From contig PQAS01000021.1 of the NCBI GenBank assembly GCA_003104905.1, positions 4,112 to 68,111 of the forward strand: 64,000 nucleotides of DNA, given 5' to 3'. Numbering within the stretch: position 1 is the first letter of the stretch; every line of letters starts with the position of its first letter. Under the pieces are notes generated by a model that did no database searches, was not told the DNA's origin, and was given only the letters and a program-made list of their open reading frames with translations. The translations under genes and the position numbers were made by a program. The stretch is from Candidatus Methanoperedentaceae archaeon. Its GTDB lineage: Archaea > Halobacteriota > Methanosarcinia > Methanosarcinales > Methanoperedenaceae. This document shows, in pieces, positions 26,536-36,200 of this stretch.

Positions 26536-27780
26536 TCAAGGAAATCTGATAAGTGGCTTTGATAAGTGGCGCCTTGCAGAGGGAGGAACTTCATAGAATC
26601 CCTCGGAAATGTTTCTCGATAGTTTCTCAATCGCCTGTTCTTTTTTTATTGTGCCGCATTTTTCGCATCTGTAGCCCTGCCTTTTTCCCATGGATTTCAT
26701 TCGTTTCTCGCAGCACACAGGATTTCGCAATTGGGTCATGTTCAATCGATTGACTCTTATCTTTTCAAGGTTCAAAGTATCTGCCTTAACGCTTCCGAAT
26801 ACTGTTATTTCATCTCCTTTCATCAGTTCCCTGATAATTCGCCTGAAACCTTTTGTAGGTTCAAAGGCTGCACACTCAATGTATGCGCCGTCTTCCGAAA
26901 GCCCAAAAATAATATGCCCTCCCGTTATCGTTCGTGGGGATTTGCTTATACTGCCTGAAAGAATGTATGAGCGATCATTCTTTACTTCCTGTATTTTTGC
27001 ATTTATAAGATGCATATCAGTATTCTGGTTGGTTCTGTAAACAATGTACCTTTCAACAGGTTCGCTTTTGATTATGGAAAATGCTATTCTGACAGCGTCT
27101 TCGTTTTTTCCCCTTATCCCGAAGAGAATGGGATCAGGCGAGTGCGGCGCAAACACTATTCGCTTATTATCGATATCTACCGTATCCCATGTATCCGGGC
27201 GCGTCGCGGCATCGGCTGACCATACTGTTGCCGGGTTTATTTCACGCAATGAGCCACATTTTTTCTGTTCCCTGTAAGCAATAAGTTCATAAGTATGATC
27301 AGGAAGACCGCATAAGGAAAAACCGGCTGCTGCAAGAGCCCCTATTAACCCCCTTTCGTTCTTATATCCCTTATGGGAAATTTCATGACGTATTAATAAC
27401 TCCTTTGCTTCACGAATTTCCAGAACATCCTGAACCGCGCGAAGTGAGAATGCAGAAAGGTCGTTTTTCAAATCAGGTGTGGGATTCTCTATAAAAACAA
27501 TTCCAGGGTTTGTGTTTTCTTCAGAAAATACTGCCATTTTGTCGACTGTTTTAATAACAATTTCCATGACTTTTTGCGAGTCATTTCGGTCCTTGAGTTC
27601 AAGCTCCATGGCTAATGCCGCATTGCCTCGTGTTTTGTATTTGATATTCGGATTAAGCCGGATAAGCAGCGGGTAATCTTTCAAACTTCCGAAAGCTTTG
27701 AGTTTTTCGATCAGTACCGCTAAAAGATAGGTCGTACACATACCATCTCTTGAATCGGTGTCGTCGAGTCCGATAATCAT
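26536..27780 (-). CDS. tiaS: tRNA(Ile2) 2-agmatinylcytidine synthetase TiaS
   Basis: 414 residues. TiaS attaches agmatine to C34 of tRNA-Ile(CAU) so that it reads AUA codons. The N-terminal IGLDDTDSRDGMCTTYL is the hallmark kinase-like motif. An OB-fold region (ITGGHIIFGL onward) and a C-terminal zinc ribbon (CCEKRMKSMG to CEKCG) complete the family layout. I place the start at ATG 27780, not the upstream in-frame codon at 27795, because a TATA box at 27803-27810 predicts transcription starting almost exactly at 27780 (leaderless). Confidence 0.94.
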   Translation of the reverse strand: MIIGLDDTDSRDGMCTTYLLAVLIEKLKAFGSLKDYPLLIRLNPNIKYKTRGNAALAMELELKDRNDSQKVMEIVIKTVDKMAVFSEENTNPGIVFIENPTPDLKNDLSAFSLRAVQDVLEIREAKELLIRHEISHKGYKNERGLIGALAAAGFSLCGLPDHTYELIAYREQKKCGSLREINPATVWSADAATRPDTWDTVDIDNKRIVFAPHSPDPILFGIRGKNEDAVRIAFSIIKSEPVERYIVYRTNQNTDMHLINAKIQEVKNDRSYILSGSISKSPRTITGGHIIFGLSEDGAYIECAAFEPTKGFRRIIRELMKGDEITVFGSVKADTLNLEKIRVNRLNMTQLRNPVCCEKRMKSMGKRQGYRCEKCGTIKKEQAIEKLSRNISEGFYEVPPSARRHLSKPLIRFP

Positions 27781-27802
27781 GAGGCTCTCAATCACATACA
27801 GG

Positions 27803-27810
27803 TATAAAAA
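27803..27810 (-). promoter_or_regulatory. TATA box of tiaS
   Basis: TTTTTATA on the minus strand, about 26 bases upstream of the ATG at 27780, predicts a leaderless transcript. Confidence 0.55.
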
Positions 27811-27822
27811 TTATTGGCAACC

Positions 27823-27830
27823 TTTTATAT
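27823..27830 (+). promoter_or_regulatory. TATA box of the HTH regulator gene
   Basis: TTTTATAT centred about 28 bases before the ATG at 27855; transcript likely leaderless. It sits back to back with the tiaS promoter within 60 bases. Confidence 0.55.
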
Positions 27831-27854
27831 AGACGAAGAAACAATCAAAATTTA

Positions 27855-28820
27855 ATGAACAAAGAGTCGTTAATAAACCGGGCATTCGTCATTTTGAGCA
27901 AGTCAGGTTTTATCGTTTCAGAACGCTGCGACATCCGACCTAGAAGTTTTGATATTGCGGTAAGAAGAGACAATTTACTGCTCTTGATAAAGGTCATCTC
28001 AAATATTGACGGCCTGAATGAAGAAACGACAAGGGAAATGCAGTTCCTTTCAAAGCAATTGCACGGATATCCAATAGTCATCGGTGAAAAAACCCGTGAC
28101 CATTCATTGGAAACAGGTGTAGTATATTTCAGGTATGGGGTTCCGGCATTTGACATAAGAACAATGCAGGATTATTTCATGGAAGATTTGCCGCCCCTGA
28201 TTTATGCAGAACACGGCGGCTTGTATGTAAATATCGAGGGAAATATCCTTAAAGAAGAGCGCATCAAGAAAAATATCTCTCTTGGGGCTATGGCCTCAAT
28301 GCTTGGTGTTTCGAGAAGAACCATAAGCAAGTATGAAGAAGGGGAAATGGCAGCAAGCGTTGATGTGGCAGTGAAGCTGGAAGAGGTAATGGACCGTGGA
28401 TTTACGGTTTCTGTTAATTTATTTGATAAACTCCATCGGGATAATGCCCAGAAGACCGAGACGGTACCGGAACATTCAAATGTTTTCTCCATATTGCAGG
28501 ATATGGGTTTTAATGTCATGCCTATTTCACAGGCGCCATTTGACGCAGTATCACAATCTTCGAACCGCAAAGATGAAGACGCAACGATATTAACGGGAGT
28601 TGCGCAATATTCACGGACCATTGTGAAAAAAGCTCATCTTATGAGCAGTATCTCAGAGGTCGCCCATACACAATCATTGTTGATTATACAGGGAGCGAGT
28701 AAAACAAAGAATATCGAGGGAACAGTAATTATCGATAATAAAGAGCTTGAAAAATTCAATGACAAAGATGATTTCATTGAATTATTGCAGGAAAGACGGC
28801 GAAAAATCAAAGTTTCATGA
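27855..28820 (+). CDS. Archaeal HTH-type (XRE) transcriptional regulator, MJ1164-like
   Basis: 321 residues. The N-terminal ~120 residues look like a nuclease-fold-like domain (ERCDIRPRSFDIAVRRDNLLLLIKVISNI). A Cro/C1-type helix-turn-helix follows (LGAMASMLGVSRRTISKYEEGEMAASVDVAVKLEE in the middle of the chain), then a C-terminal domain ending in FNDKDDFIELLQERRR. This matches the conserved archaeal putative HTH regulators of about 320 residues. Target genes are unknown; the divergent tiaS promoter is only about 45 bases from its start and is an obvious candidate. Confidence 0.9.
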   Translation: MNKESLINRAFVILSKSGFIVSERCDIRPRSFDIAVRRDNLLLLIKVISNIDGLNEETTREMQFLSKQLHGYPIVIGEKTRDHSLETGVVYFRYGVPAFDIRTMQDYFMEDLPPLIYAEHGGLYVNIEGNILKEERIKKNISLGAMASMLGVSRRTISKYEEGEMAASVDVAVKLEEVMDRGFTVSVNLFDKLHRDNAQKTETVPEHSNVFSILQDMGFNVMPISQAPFDAVSQSSNRKDEDATILTGVAQYSRTIVKKAHLMSSISEVAHTQSLLIIQGASKTKNIEGTVIIDNKELEKFNDKDDFIELLQERRRKIKVS

Positions 28821-29144
28821 TCTATGGATCATCCCTACAAAGGGAGATGTATCTTCTGTCAGAAAAACTTTATTCAAATTCTTATGCCATTATAATGTTA
28901 CTGGATTTAACAAAATAACCTCCCTATTCCCTTTCCGCCAACCGTAAGAGACTGCTAATAGCCAGTAAAGAAAGGTTGGTTCGGAAAAACCAGAGAGTTG
29001 TATTCATAAAAGAAATGATTGATTTTTATTCAGGAAAGAAAAACCGGTTTTTGAAGCGTTGGTAATAGACTAAAACCATTAAACCTTATAATTCTCGATT
29101 AAACATTATGCAGAGCAGGCTTCTCTAATCCTTTTGTCAACGTT
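28821..29144. other. Intergenic region without recognised content
   Basis: 324 bases between two converging genes. I see no ORF with protein-like features, no tRNA fold, and only scattered T- and A-rich tracts that could end transcription. Confidence 0.6.
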
Positions 29145-29990
29145 CTAAACAGATAGCTCTTGCGTATATCTTTCTATCAAACCGATTTCCTTTTTGCTTC
29201 CAGCATAGACCGGAGTTATATTATCAATAGCATCTGGCAGGATAGAAAGTATATCCTTTTTTCCGTTGCTGATTGCCCCGCCTGCTTCTGCTATTATCCT
29301 GCCCATGGGATTTGCTTCAAAAAGCAGCCGAAGCTTTCCTTTTTCTTTTCCCTTAATCCCCGGATATGTGAATACGCCGCCCTTATGAAGTATCTGGTGC
29401 ATATCTGCAACAAAAGAGCCGCTGAAACGCAATTTATAACCATCATTCTCAAGACTTTCAATGAACTTTGAATGCGCCGGCAGGTAATCCTTGCGAAGGG
29501 CCCCAGGCGCATATATTTTCCCGTCAGGGATCCTGATATTTTCTGCGGTCAGGTAGAATTCACCTTTTTCGCCCATTACGAAATCATGGACACCATTCCC
29601 TGTTGTAAAAGTCAGCGTTGTAAGCGGCCCGTAAAGAATATACATAGCAGCTATCATGTTCTCACCCTTATCAAGAACAGTTCCCGGATAGATCCCGATA
29701 ATTGTTCCCACGGCAAGGTTCACATCGATCAGTGAAGAACCATCCAGTGGGTCGATGACAACTCCGAACTGGTTCCGGGGATTATCGATCTCAATGATAT
29801 TTGGCTGCTCTTCCGTTGCAATATAGCGTACCAGCCTTGTTTTCTTCAATCCGTTTATGAGGACTTCGTCTGCCCATTTATCAAGAGCCATCTGCTCTTC
29901 GCCATAAATGTTACTTGTCCCTGCCTTGTTCTGGCTTTTCAGGAATCCGTTCTTTATTTCCTGTCCATTTTCCGCAAAGAAAAGGATCAA
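29145..29990 (-). CDS. fbp: Fructose-1,6-bisphosphatase class I (start uncertain)
   Basis: 281 residues from a TTG at 29990. The class I phosphatase motif [12 protein letters not shown], the upstream GEEQMALD acid site and the late [15 protein letters not shown] are intact. It hydrolyses fructose 1,6-bisphosphate in gluconeogenesis. The frame stays open upstream to a TGA at 30057-30059, and the extra residues (about [20 protein letters not shown]) read like the genuine family N-terminus, yet contain no ATG, GTG or TTG. The true start is probably an ATT at 30042-30044 or another rare codon. No co-transcribed partner is evident. Confidence 0.92.
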   Translation of the reverse strand: MILFFAENGQEIKNGFLKSQNKAGTSNIYGEEQMALDKWADEVLINGLKKTRLVRYIATEEQPNIIEIDNPRNQFGVVIDPLDGSSLIDVNLAVGTIIGIYPGTVLDKGENMIAAMYILYGPLTTLTFTTGNGVHDFVMGEKGEFYLTAENIRIPDGKIYAPGALRKDYLPAHSKFIESLENDGYKLRFSGSFVADMHQILHKGGVFTYPGIKGKEKGKLRLLFEANPMGRIIAEAGGAISNGKKDILSILPDAIDNITPVYAGSKKEIGLIERYTQELSV

Positions 29991-30116
29991 TTCTGATAAT
30001 TTCGGGTCAGTGTTTTTCAGGGAAAGAAAATCTTTAAGGTTAATACTCTCACACTCTCAATTTTTGTTCAATCTTAATTAAGATACGGGGCACTAAATAG
30101 TTATCGTTTCTCCACA

Positions 30117-30177
30117 ACCACAGAGATCACAGAGATCACAGAGCTTTAATCTCTGTGTCCTCTGTGCGCTCCGTGGT
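30117..30177. repeat. Long inverted repeat with CACAGAG / CTCTGTG units
   Basis: Two 27-base arms (ACCACAGAG... and ...CCGTGGT) pair at 22 of 27 positions around a 7-base loop. Each arm is itself a short tandem repeat of CACAGAG or CTCTGTG. It looks like a dispersed intergenic repeat able to fold into a strong hairpin, lying upstream of both flanking genes. Confidence 0.75.
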
Positions 30178-30229
30178 TTTTTCCTCTTTGATCAGAGAGT
30201 TCCAATATCATCATGTCCTACTCAAGATA

Positions 30230-30240
30230 TTTATATATAT
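30230..30240 (+). promoter_or_regulatory. TATA box for the 30292 gene
   Basis: TTTATATATAT lies about 55 bases before the ATG at 30292, giving a leader of about 30 bases. Confidence 0.5.
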
Positions 30241-30291
30241 CGTTAATTTTAATAAATGTAATGGTACTAAAAATGAAGTCGAAGTGAAAGA

Positions 30292-30630
30292 ATGGAAATC
30301 AAAAATATAAAAGGAATAGGATATGGCCTGCTTGCATTTGGCCTTCTATTCATACTCTTTTCGGTATATTCGATGTACAGCGTATATACAGGAGCAGAGG
30401 CTGCGCCTTCTGTAATTCAAATGGACGGCGTCAAGTTATCGCTGCCAACAGGCCCGGGAATCCCGCCTATGGAAACTGAGCTGATATCAGGAAAGGAATC
30501 AAGCACGATGACCAATATGGGACTGTGGTTCATACTTATGACTTTTGTTGCTTCAGCAGGCGGAAGGATCGGAGGACTGGGCGTCAAATTGGTCCGGGAT
30601 ATAAAAGTCGAAGTGAAAAACGAAGGTTAA
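30292..30630 (+). CDS. Small membrane protein, unknown
   Basis: 112 residues, not recognised. Hydrophobic helices at about residues 9-29 and 76-93 flank an outward-facing loop, with a charged C-terminus (VRDIKVEVKNEG). It is followed after 30 bases by a second small membrane protein on the same strand; the two are probably co-transcribed from the TATA box at 30230. Confidence 0.65.
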   Translation: MEIKNIKGIGYGLLAFGLLFILFSVYSMYSVYTGAEAAPSVIQMDGVKLSLPTGPGIPPMETELISGKESSTMTNMGLWFILMTFVASAGGRIGGLGVKLVRDIKVEVKNEG

Positions 30631-30660
30631 AATACTGGTTCACCGATATCACACCCATTA

Positions 30661-30978
30661 ATGAATAAGAAAATTGCCCTGTTGGCAGTACTGGGTTCTA
30701 TAATTCTATTATCGGGGATATTTTATGGAAATATCGCTTTTGTGTATCTTGGTGTGGGCACATATTTGTCCGGCCTGATATTTTTCATCCTTTTTCCCAG
30801 GTTCAAGGAGATAACATCAATTATTCTAGGCCTCCTTGTTCTGCATAGCGGAGTATTGCTTCTTCTAAAACAAAATATATCAAATACGAAATTGCTGGGT
30901 TTTTTAATTTTCACTATCGGTATTGTTTTTGTTCTTAATTCAGGTTTTTCGGATTATATAAAGAACAGGAAAAAATAG
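30661..30978 (+). CDS. Small four-helix membrane protein, unknown
   Basis: 105 residues, nearly all hydrophobic, with four likely transmembrane helices and a basic C-terminus (YIKNRKK). Not recognised. It resembles DUF-type archaeal small membrane proteins in size only. It lies downstream of the 112-residue membrane protein and converges on the FAD oxidoreductase gene with four bases between them. Confidence 0.65.
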   Translation: MNKKIALLAVLGSIILLSGIFYGNIAFVYLGVGTYLSGLIFFILFPRFKEITSIILGLLVLHSGVLLLLKQNISNTKLLGFLIFTIGIVFVLNSGFSDYIKNRKK

Positions 30979-30982
30979 AAAG

Positions 30983-32392
30983 CTAAAGTATCTTATCCTC
31001 TTTCATGGCTTTTAGCATCTCAAGAACCGAATATGCTGCCCTCGTTACTCCCATGCTGCGGCTATCGGTATCAGTCCCTGCCAGATAGAGGTTCCTGACA
31101 GGTGAACGCGTTCCTGCGAAATATCCATTTATGGTCACCGCGGCTTTTTCGGGTATCGTCACCTGGTAGTGTGTCATTTCGATCATCTTTTCAATACCGG
31201 GTACAGCCTTCATGATCAATTCCATCGCTTTTTTCTTTTCGCTTTCGAGGTCATTTTTTTCATCAATAACAAAAGTAAATCCAACAAGCTGCTTGCCTTT
31301 TGGCGCAATGCTTGCATCGTAGTTACTGATAGGCATCGCCCAGTATGCGCCGCCCCTGAACCATACCTCGGAACCAGTATAATCAAATTCTTTCATTTTT
31401 TCCTTTAATCCCAGCCATATAGTAAGACTGAGTGTCTGGTCTATCGTTGAAAGTTTTTTCACATAATCCGAAGGTAATTGAACAATGCGCGGGAGGCTTT
31501 TTACAAAACCAGTATAAACAACAATATTCGAAGAATAGGAATCAGTATCTGTAGCAACACCAATTGCATTTTCACCCTCAGTCAATATACTGCACACTTT
31601 TGAACCGGTTTTTATTTGCACTGTTTCCGGCATCGAATACAATACCGCATTTAACAGTGATCTCAATCCTCCGCGAGGGTAAGCCTGCGCGTAGGCTACT
31701 TTATTGGTGGCAAGCCGGCTGAATGAGGTAAGATGACCTTTTAACTGATATTTTGATAATTTATCTGTGATAAGTGAAGCATAAGATGTACCCGGTGCCA
31801 TCTCGACATCCTCAAAAATATCCTCTGATACGCTGTCCCTTACAAAACTGCTCCCGTATAATACACGGTTTACAGATGTGTCTTTCATGGATTTCCCGGA
31901 AAGGAAATATGCGATGGCATTAACGAAATCATAGGTATCATCGGAAAGTCCTTTAGGAAGATAATTGTAAACAGGCTGCTCGCCGTCCAGCATTCCAAAG
32001 ATCATCTGGGTAAGGGCTTTCGTCAATGCCTGTGAAAGCATGAGCCGGTCTTTTCTCGGAAGAACATCAAAAGTAACAAAATCTTTTATATTGGAGGGGA
32101 TCTTTGTGAGACCTTTTTCGGTACGCACATAATAGTGCCCGTAATCAACGAAAAAAGGCATATATGTAAAATATTCATCCATCAACCTGCGTAAAGGTCC
32201 TTCCCGCAGGTGTGTGATCGCATGGGGACCAGTATCCACCTGAAAACCATCCACCATGTAACTATTGCAATTGCCCCCAACGGCATTATCCTTTTCAAGC
32301 AAAAGCACTTTCTTTCCGTGTTTTGATAGAGTCAGAGCGGATAATAGCCCGCTTATTCCTCCTCCTACGATAATTACATCATATTCTGCCAT
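30983..32392 (-). CDS. Phytoene desaturase-like FAD-dependent oxidoreductase
   Basis: 469 residues. An N-terminal dinucleotide-binding motif (IIVGGGISGLLSALTLSKHGKK, then LLEKDNAVGGNCNSY) and a C-terminal FAD motif (NLYLAGTDTDSRSMGVTRAAYSVLEM) place it in the COG1233 carotenoid desaturase / protoporphyrinogen-oxidase-like group. In archaea such enzymes desaturate or reduce isoprenoid chains, but the substrate is not determinable here. The start is set at ATG 32392: a TATA box at 32418-32425 predicts transcription beginning near 32394, which rules out the in-frame ATG at 32419. Confidence 0.88.
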   Translation of the reverse strand: MAEYDVIIVGGGISGLLSALTLSKHGKKVLLLEKDNAVGGNCNSYMVDGFQVDTGPHAITHLREGPLRRLMDEYFTYMPFFVDYGHYYVRTEKGLTKIPSNIKDFVTFDVLPRKDRLMLSQALTKALTQMIFGMLDGEQPVYNYLPKGLSDDTYDFVNAIAYFLSGKSMKDTSVNRVLYGSSFVRDSVSEDIFEDVEMAPGTSYASLITDKLSKYQLKGHLTSFSRLATNKVAYAQAYPRGGLRSLLNAVLYSMPETVQIKTGSKVCSILTEGENAIGVATDTDSYSSNIVVYTGFVKSLPRIVQLPSDYVKKLSTIDQTLSLTIWLGLKEKMKEFDYTGSEVWFRGGAYWAMPISNYDASIAPKGKQLVGFTFVIDEKNDLESEKKKAMELIMKAVPGIEKMIEMTHYQVTIPEKAAVTINGYFAGTRSPVRNLYLAGTDTDSRSMGVTRAAYSVLEMLKAMKEDKIL

Positions 32393-32417
32393 TGCGTATT
32401 TCATATTACGGATGAAC

Positions 32418-32425
32418 ATTTATAT
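32418..32425 (-). promoter_or_regulatory. TATA box of the FAD oxidoreductase gene
   Basis: GATATAAA on the minus strand, about 27 bases before ATG 32392. It overlaps an alternative in-frame ATG, so it decides the start. Confidence 0.55.
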
Positions 32426-32429
32426 CTTT

Positions 32430-33080
32430 TTAATGAGGCTTCCTCAGACGTCTGAGGACTCCGCGAAATAACTGGATTATAATAATATATATCGGAGCGT
32501 TCTTTCCTCCCGGAAGAGTCTTTCCATTTCGTATGGCATTTAACACGGATGCTTCATCAGGTTGGGCATCTATTTCCGTATATCCTATCCCGATAGTTCC
32601 CAGCATATGGGAATCACTTCCTCCGACTTGCGGTTTTCCAAGTGCTATTGCCATATTTCGGGCTTTTTCATTTTCCCCGAACAGGCATCTGGAATTAAAT
32701 GTCTCGATAGCATCAATATCCAGACCATCCACATTTCCGATACTTCTTACTTTGAAAGGATGAGGGGCTATGACAACTCCGCCTTTTTGCCGTGCTATCA
32801 TAATCGTATCCTGTGGCGTCATGCCAGCCGGAATGTTCTCCCTTACCCCAAGTACTATGAGATGACCCTGTGTAGTTGAGACTTCCACACCTGGCAGGAC
32901 CAGCAAAGGGAGATTCAATTTTGTAACATACTTTCTTGCATGGTAACTTCCCGTTATAGTATTGTGGTCACATATTGCGATCCCATCCAGCCCTTTTTTC
33001 ACGGCTTTTTTTAATATATCCTCAATTGCCAATCCACTATCAGAGGAATATTTTGAATGGATGTGCAGGTCAAAACGCAT
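32430..33080 (-). CDS. PHP-domain phosphoesterase
   Basis: 216 residues from ATG 33080; a GTG at 33095 is an in-frame alternative. The PHP metal-binding motifs are clear: FDLHIHSKYSSDSG at the N-terminus, GIAICDHNTITG, PGVEVSTTQGHLI, APHPF and GGSDSHML. It belongs to the small archaeal PHP proteins related to polymerase/histidinol phosphatase domains and likely hydrolyses a phosphoester using two or three metal ions. The substrate is unknown. The adjacent oxidoreductase has its own promoter. Confidence 0.92.
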   Translation of the reverse strand: MRFDLHIHSKYSSDSGLAIEDILKKAVKKGLDGIAICDHNTITGSYHARKYVTKLNLPLLVLPGVEVSTTQGHLIVLGVRENIPAGMTPQDTIMIARQKGGVVIAPHPFKVRSIGNVDGLDIDAIETFNSRCLFGENEKARNMAIALGKPQVGGSDSHMLGTIGIGYTEIDAQPDEASVLNAIRNGKTLPGGKNAPIYIIIIQLFRGVLRRLRKPH

Positions 33081-33271
33081 ACTCTGATATTTCACAGGAT
33101 GTAAAAAAACTTACCTGAGATGGGAAATTCTAATGTCTCAAAATTTTTGTCAAGGTGAACAAAGTTATATATATTATGATGACAATCATTATTGGCATGT
33201 AAATTTCATGGGTATGGCTAATGAAATTTATAATTATCGCATTATTTAAATCGAAGGAGGATATGGAAATA

Positions 33272-36200
33272 ATGAGGCGGAAAGAAAATAACTTATGGAA
33301 TGTTTTAAGAATTGTGATCATACTGCTGCTATTCGGGATGGCAGCAGGAACTGTGAATGCGGCAACGCAGGCTGGCGTGGGTGCAGCAGATGCGGGCAAT
33401 AATATTACTTTGAGCGTCAATACGGCCACGTCATTAACCAGCGTACCGATCCTTTTAACGATTAACATGACAAATGCTTCTGCAAACGGCAATGCTTTCA
33501 ACATAAATGTAACAGGCGCGCCGACTGTCAATGTTAATAATTCCGGTTTTGACAATACAACAACAAATGTTACAAATATGGCTAATATCACTTTTCCCAT
33601 AGTCAGTATTGTTCCTACGGGTTTCTTCAGCGTCACCATTACAAATCCCCAGAATGTTTCTGAAACCGCAACGCTAACCGGATTCAAGTTCGTTAATTCC
33701 ACAGCAATAATAGCCACTAACACTACTGTAACATATTACAATGGCAGTATTCCCACTTCTATTCCAACAAGTGTATATTACTTCTTCAATGGCACTTCGA
33801 TCAAGATTTCAGTAAAAACAATTGCAAAAATGGATAATGTCACAGCCAATTATACAAACGTTACAGGCGGGAAAGGATTCAATATCACGGGTCAAAATCA
33901 GAGCGGCGATTGGTACTATAATATTACCAACGTAACTGCGACCACTGCAGCGGCTGCAACTCCGTCCATCATCAATATCAACTTAACCGTGAATAACCAG
34001 AACCTCACAGTTATTCAGCCATTCGTAGCCCTGATGAATTTCAACCCATCAAATTTGGATCCGACACTTGGCGGGGCAACAACAGACTGGACAACCATCA
34101 CCGACTTTACAAATATTTTAAATCTGACATTTGAGAAAGCTTCTCTTGGAAAGATTGTATTTAATTCTCCTATTAATTTGGCCGATTACACTACCGCTCT
34201 TGCACTTGCTAACCTCGGGCAAAACCTGAAACTTTCCCAGAATAACATAAGCCTGAACAGCGCAGCGCAGGCACTGGCTGCTATGAATGTAAGCGCAAGC
34301 CTGACTATGTATGGCCTGTATCTCCCCGGTTTACCTGCTATACTGAGCGAAGGACAGATGATCGTACAACAGGGCAACGATACTGGCGGGGAAGTATCCG
34401 GTCTCAATTATAATACAGCCACCAGGGATCTTACATTTATTGTTAGCGGCTGGTCTGATTATACGATTTTTGCTCTCACTAATGAATCCGTATCTGCACA
34501 GGCAGACAGTGTAAGCAAGTTATCCATGAGGTTGTTAGGCAAACCAAACACGATTTATATCGTAAATTCGAATAGATCCAATGAAAGTGTGAACGGCAAT
34601 TCCGTTCCATACAATCTCACAACGGATGCTAATGGCACGATTGGCTTTAATGTGACCAGCAACCTGATCGGAACAGCAAATGTCTCTGCGACGAACGGAA
34701 CGAATGTTTCGTACAATAATAAAGTGGTCTTTACCCAGGTATTCGGGACAAATGTTACACTTACCAGCATTTCAGGATTGAACGCTTCAACAAGACCGGG
34801 AATAAATGCGACCTACCTGCTTCTCCTGACAAATGCAGGAGAATCATCGGACACTTTTAACATGACAATAGCCGGAGATGCATCCTCGGTACAGTCCTTA
34901 AATATCACATCTGTTCTCCTGGGTGCAGGAGCCTCAAGAACTATATCGCTTAATGTTACAAATACTACGCAAGGGATAGTCCGTATAAATGTTACTGCGA
35001 CCTCGGCAGCGAACTCCAGCACAAAAGCGTTTGTTAATACTTCAACCTATGTGACTTTATCAAATCCTGATGTGCCTGTTGCTTATTGGGGTAATGTTAC
35101 AGTTAACGGTGTCCTGAAATCCGCAAATGTATCCGTGTATGGTTCAGACGGCGTTAAAGTTGCAAATACCACAAGCAATGCTGACGGCTCGTATCTGATA
35201 TCAGTACCATGGGATGATCTCGATACAGTTCAGGATGAAGGCGTGAACGTTAGTGAAACCATAACTTTCAATGTGAATAATATATCCGTGCATTCAAGAG
35301 TGATCGGTTTTAGCGGAACGAATAATAATCTCGATCTTGCGATGAACAACGGAACATTAACAGGGAGTATTATCAAGAAGGGTACAATTATCGGGATAAG
35401 CGGTGCCTCACTCAATTTCACAAATGCCACATTTGGTTCAGTGGTTACGACAACAGATGCATTGGGAATTTATACTGTTTCGCTTTATCCGGTCAAATAC
35501 ACGATCAATGTTTCAAAGGCAGGATATTCAAGCAACAATACCATCAATGCAACAGTTGTGAGCGGCAGTTCCACCATAATTCCGGATATTTTGCTTTCAG
35601 CCAATACTGTCACAGTAACAGCCAACAGGACTGTAGGGTCAGCAGACTCAGGTCAGAATGTCAGCTTCAACCTGACCGTGGTAAATACAGGCGACAATGC
35701 CACATTTAGTGTGTTAACTTCAAAAACCAATGCATCAATGGTCGTTACAAATAATACGATACCGGGTACACTGCTTCTGAATACCACTACATCCACAGGA
35801 TATGTTGTTGTGGAAGTAAATAATACCAACTTTGGGGGCTGGCCGTTGACAATAACCATAAGCAACATTTCCCAGTCAAAGAATGCAAGCGTTACACTGA
35901 ATGCGATCATCAGGAATGCAAGCGCAATTTACACCAATGTCAGCAGCACTGTTGACAATAATTCAAACGTTAGCGGGGGCGCAACTCTTGTAAATTCGAA
36001 TATCACTGAGGGTGCAAACATTATCGGCGCAACCATCGTAAACTCGAATGTAACTAATGGAGCAGATGTCCAGGGCAACTCAACGCTTATAACGGATTCA
36101 ACTGTGACGGGCGACCTTACAGTGATCACTGATAACTCAGTTATCAAGGGTACATACAGTGATTCCAATGTTGATAATTCCACTATCGGAGGCTCAACTG

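Larger units (their letters stand above)
29991..30291. other. Divergent region between fbp and small membrane-protein genes
   Basis: 301 bases. The left end probably codes the true N-terminus of fructose bisphosphatase. A long inverted repeat occupies 30117-30177, and a TATA box for the plus-strand gene lies at 30230-30240. Confidence 0.65.

Noticed and set aside
28821-29144. tRNA or structured RNA in this gap
   Set aside because: No acceptor/T-arm pattern (GTTCRANTC-like) with matching stems could be found.
32393-32419. ATG at 32419 as start of the FAD oxidoreductase
   Set aside because: That ATG lies within the TATA box, which points to transcription starting next to the ATG at 32392.
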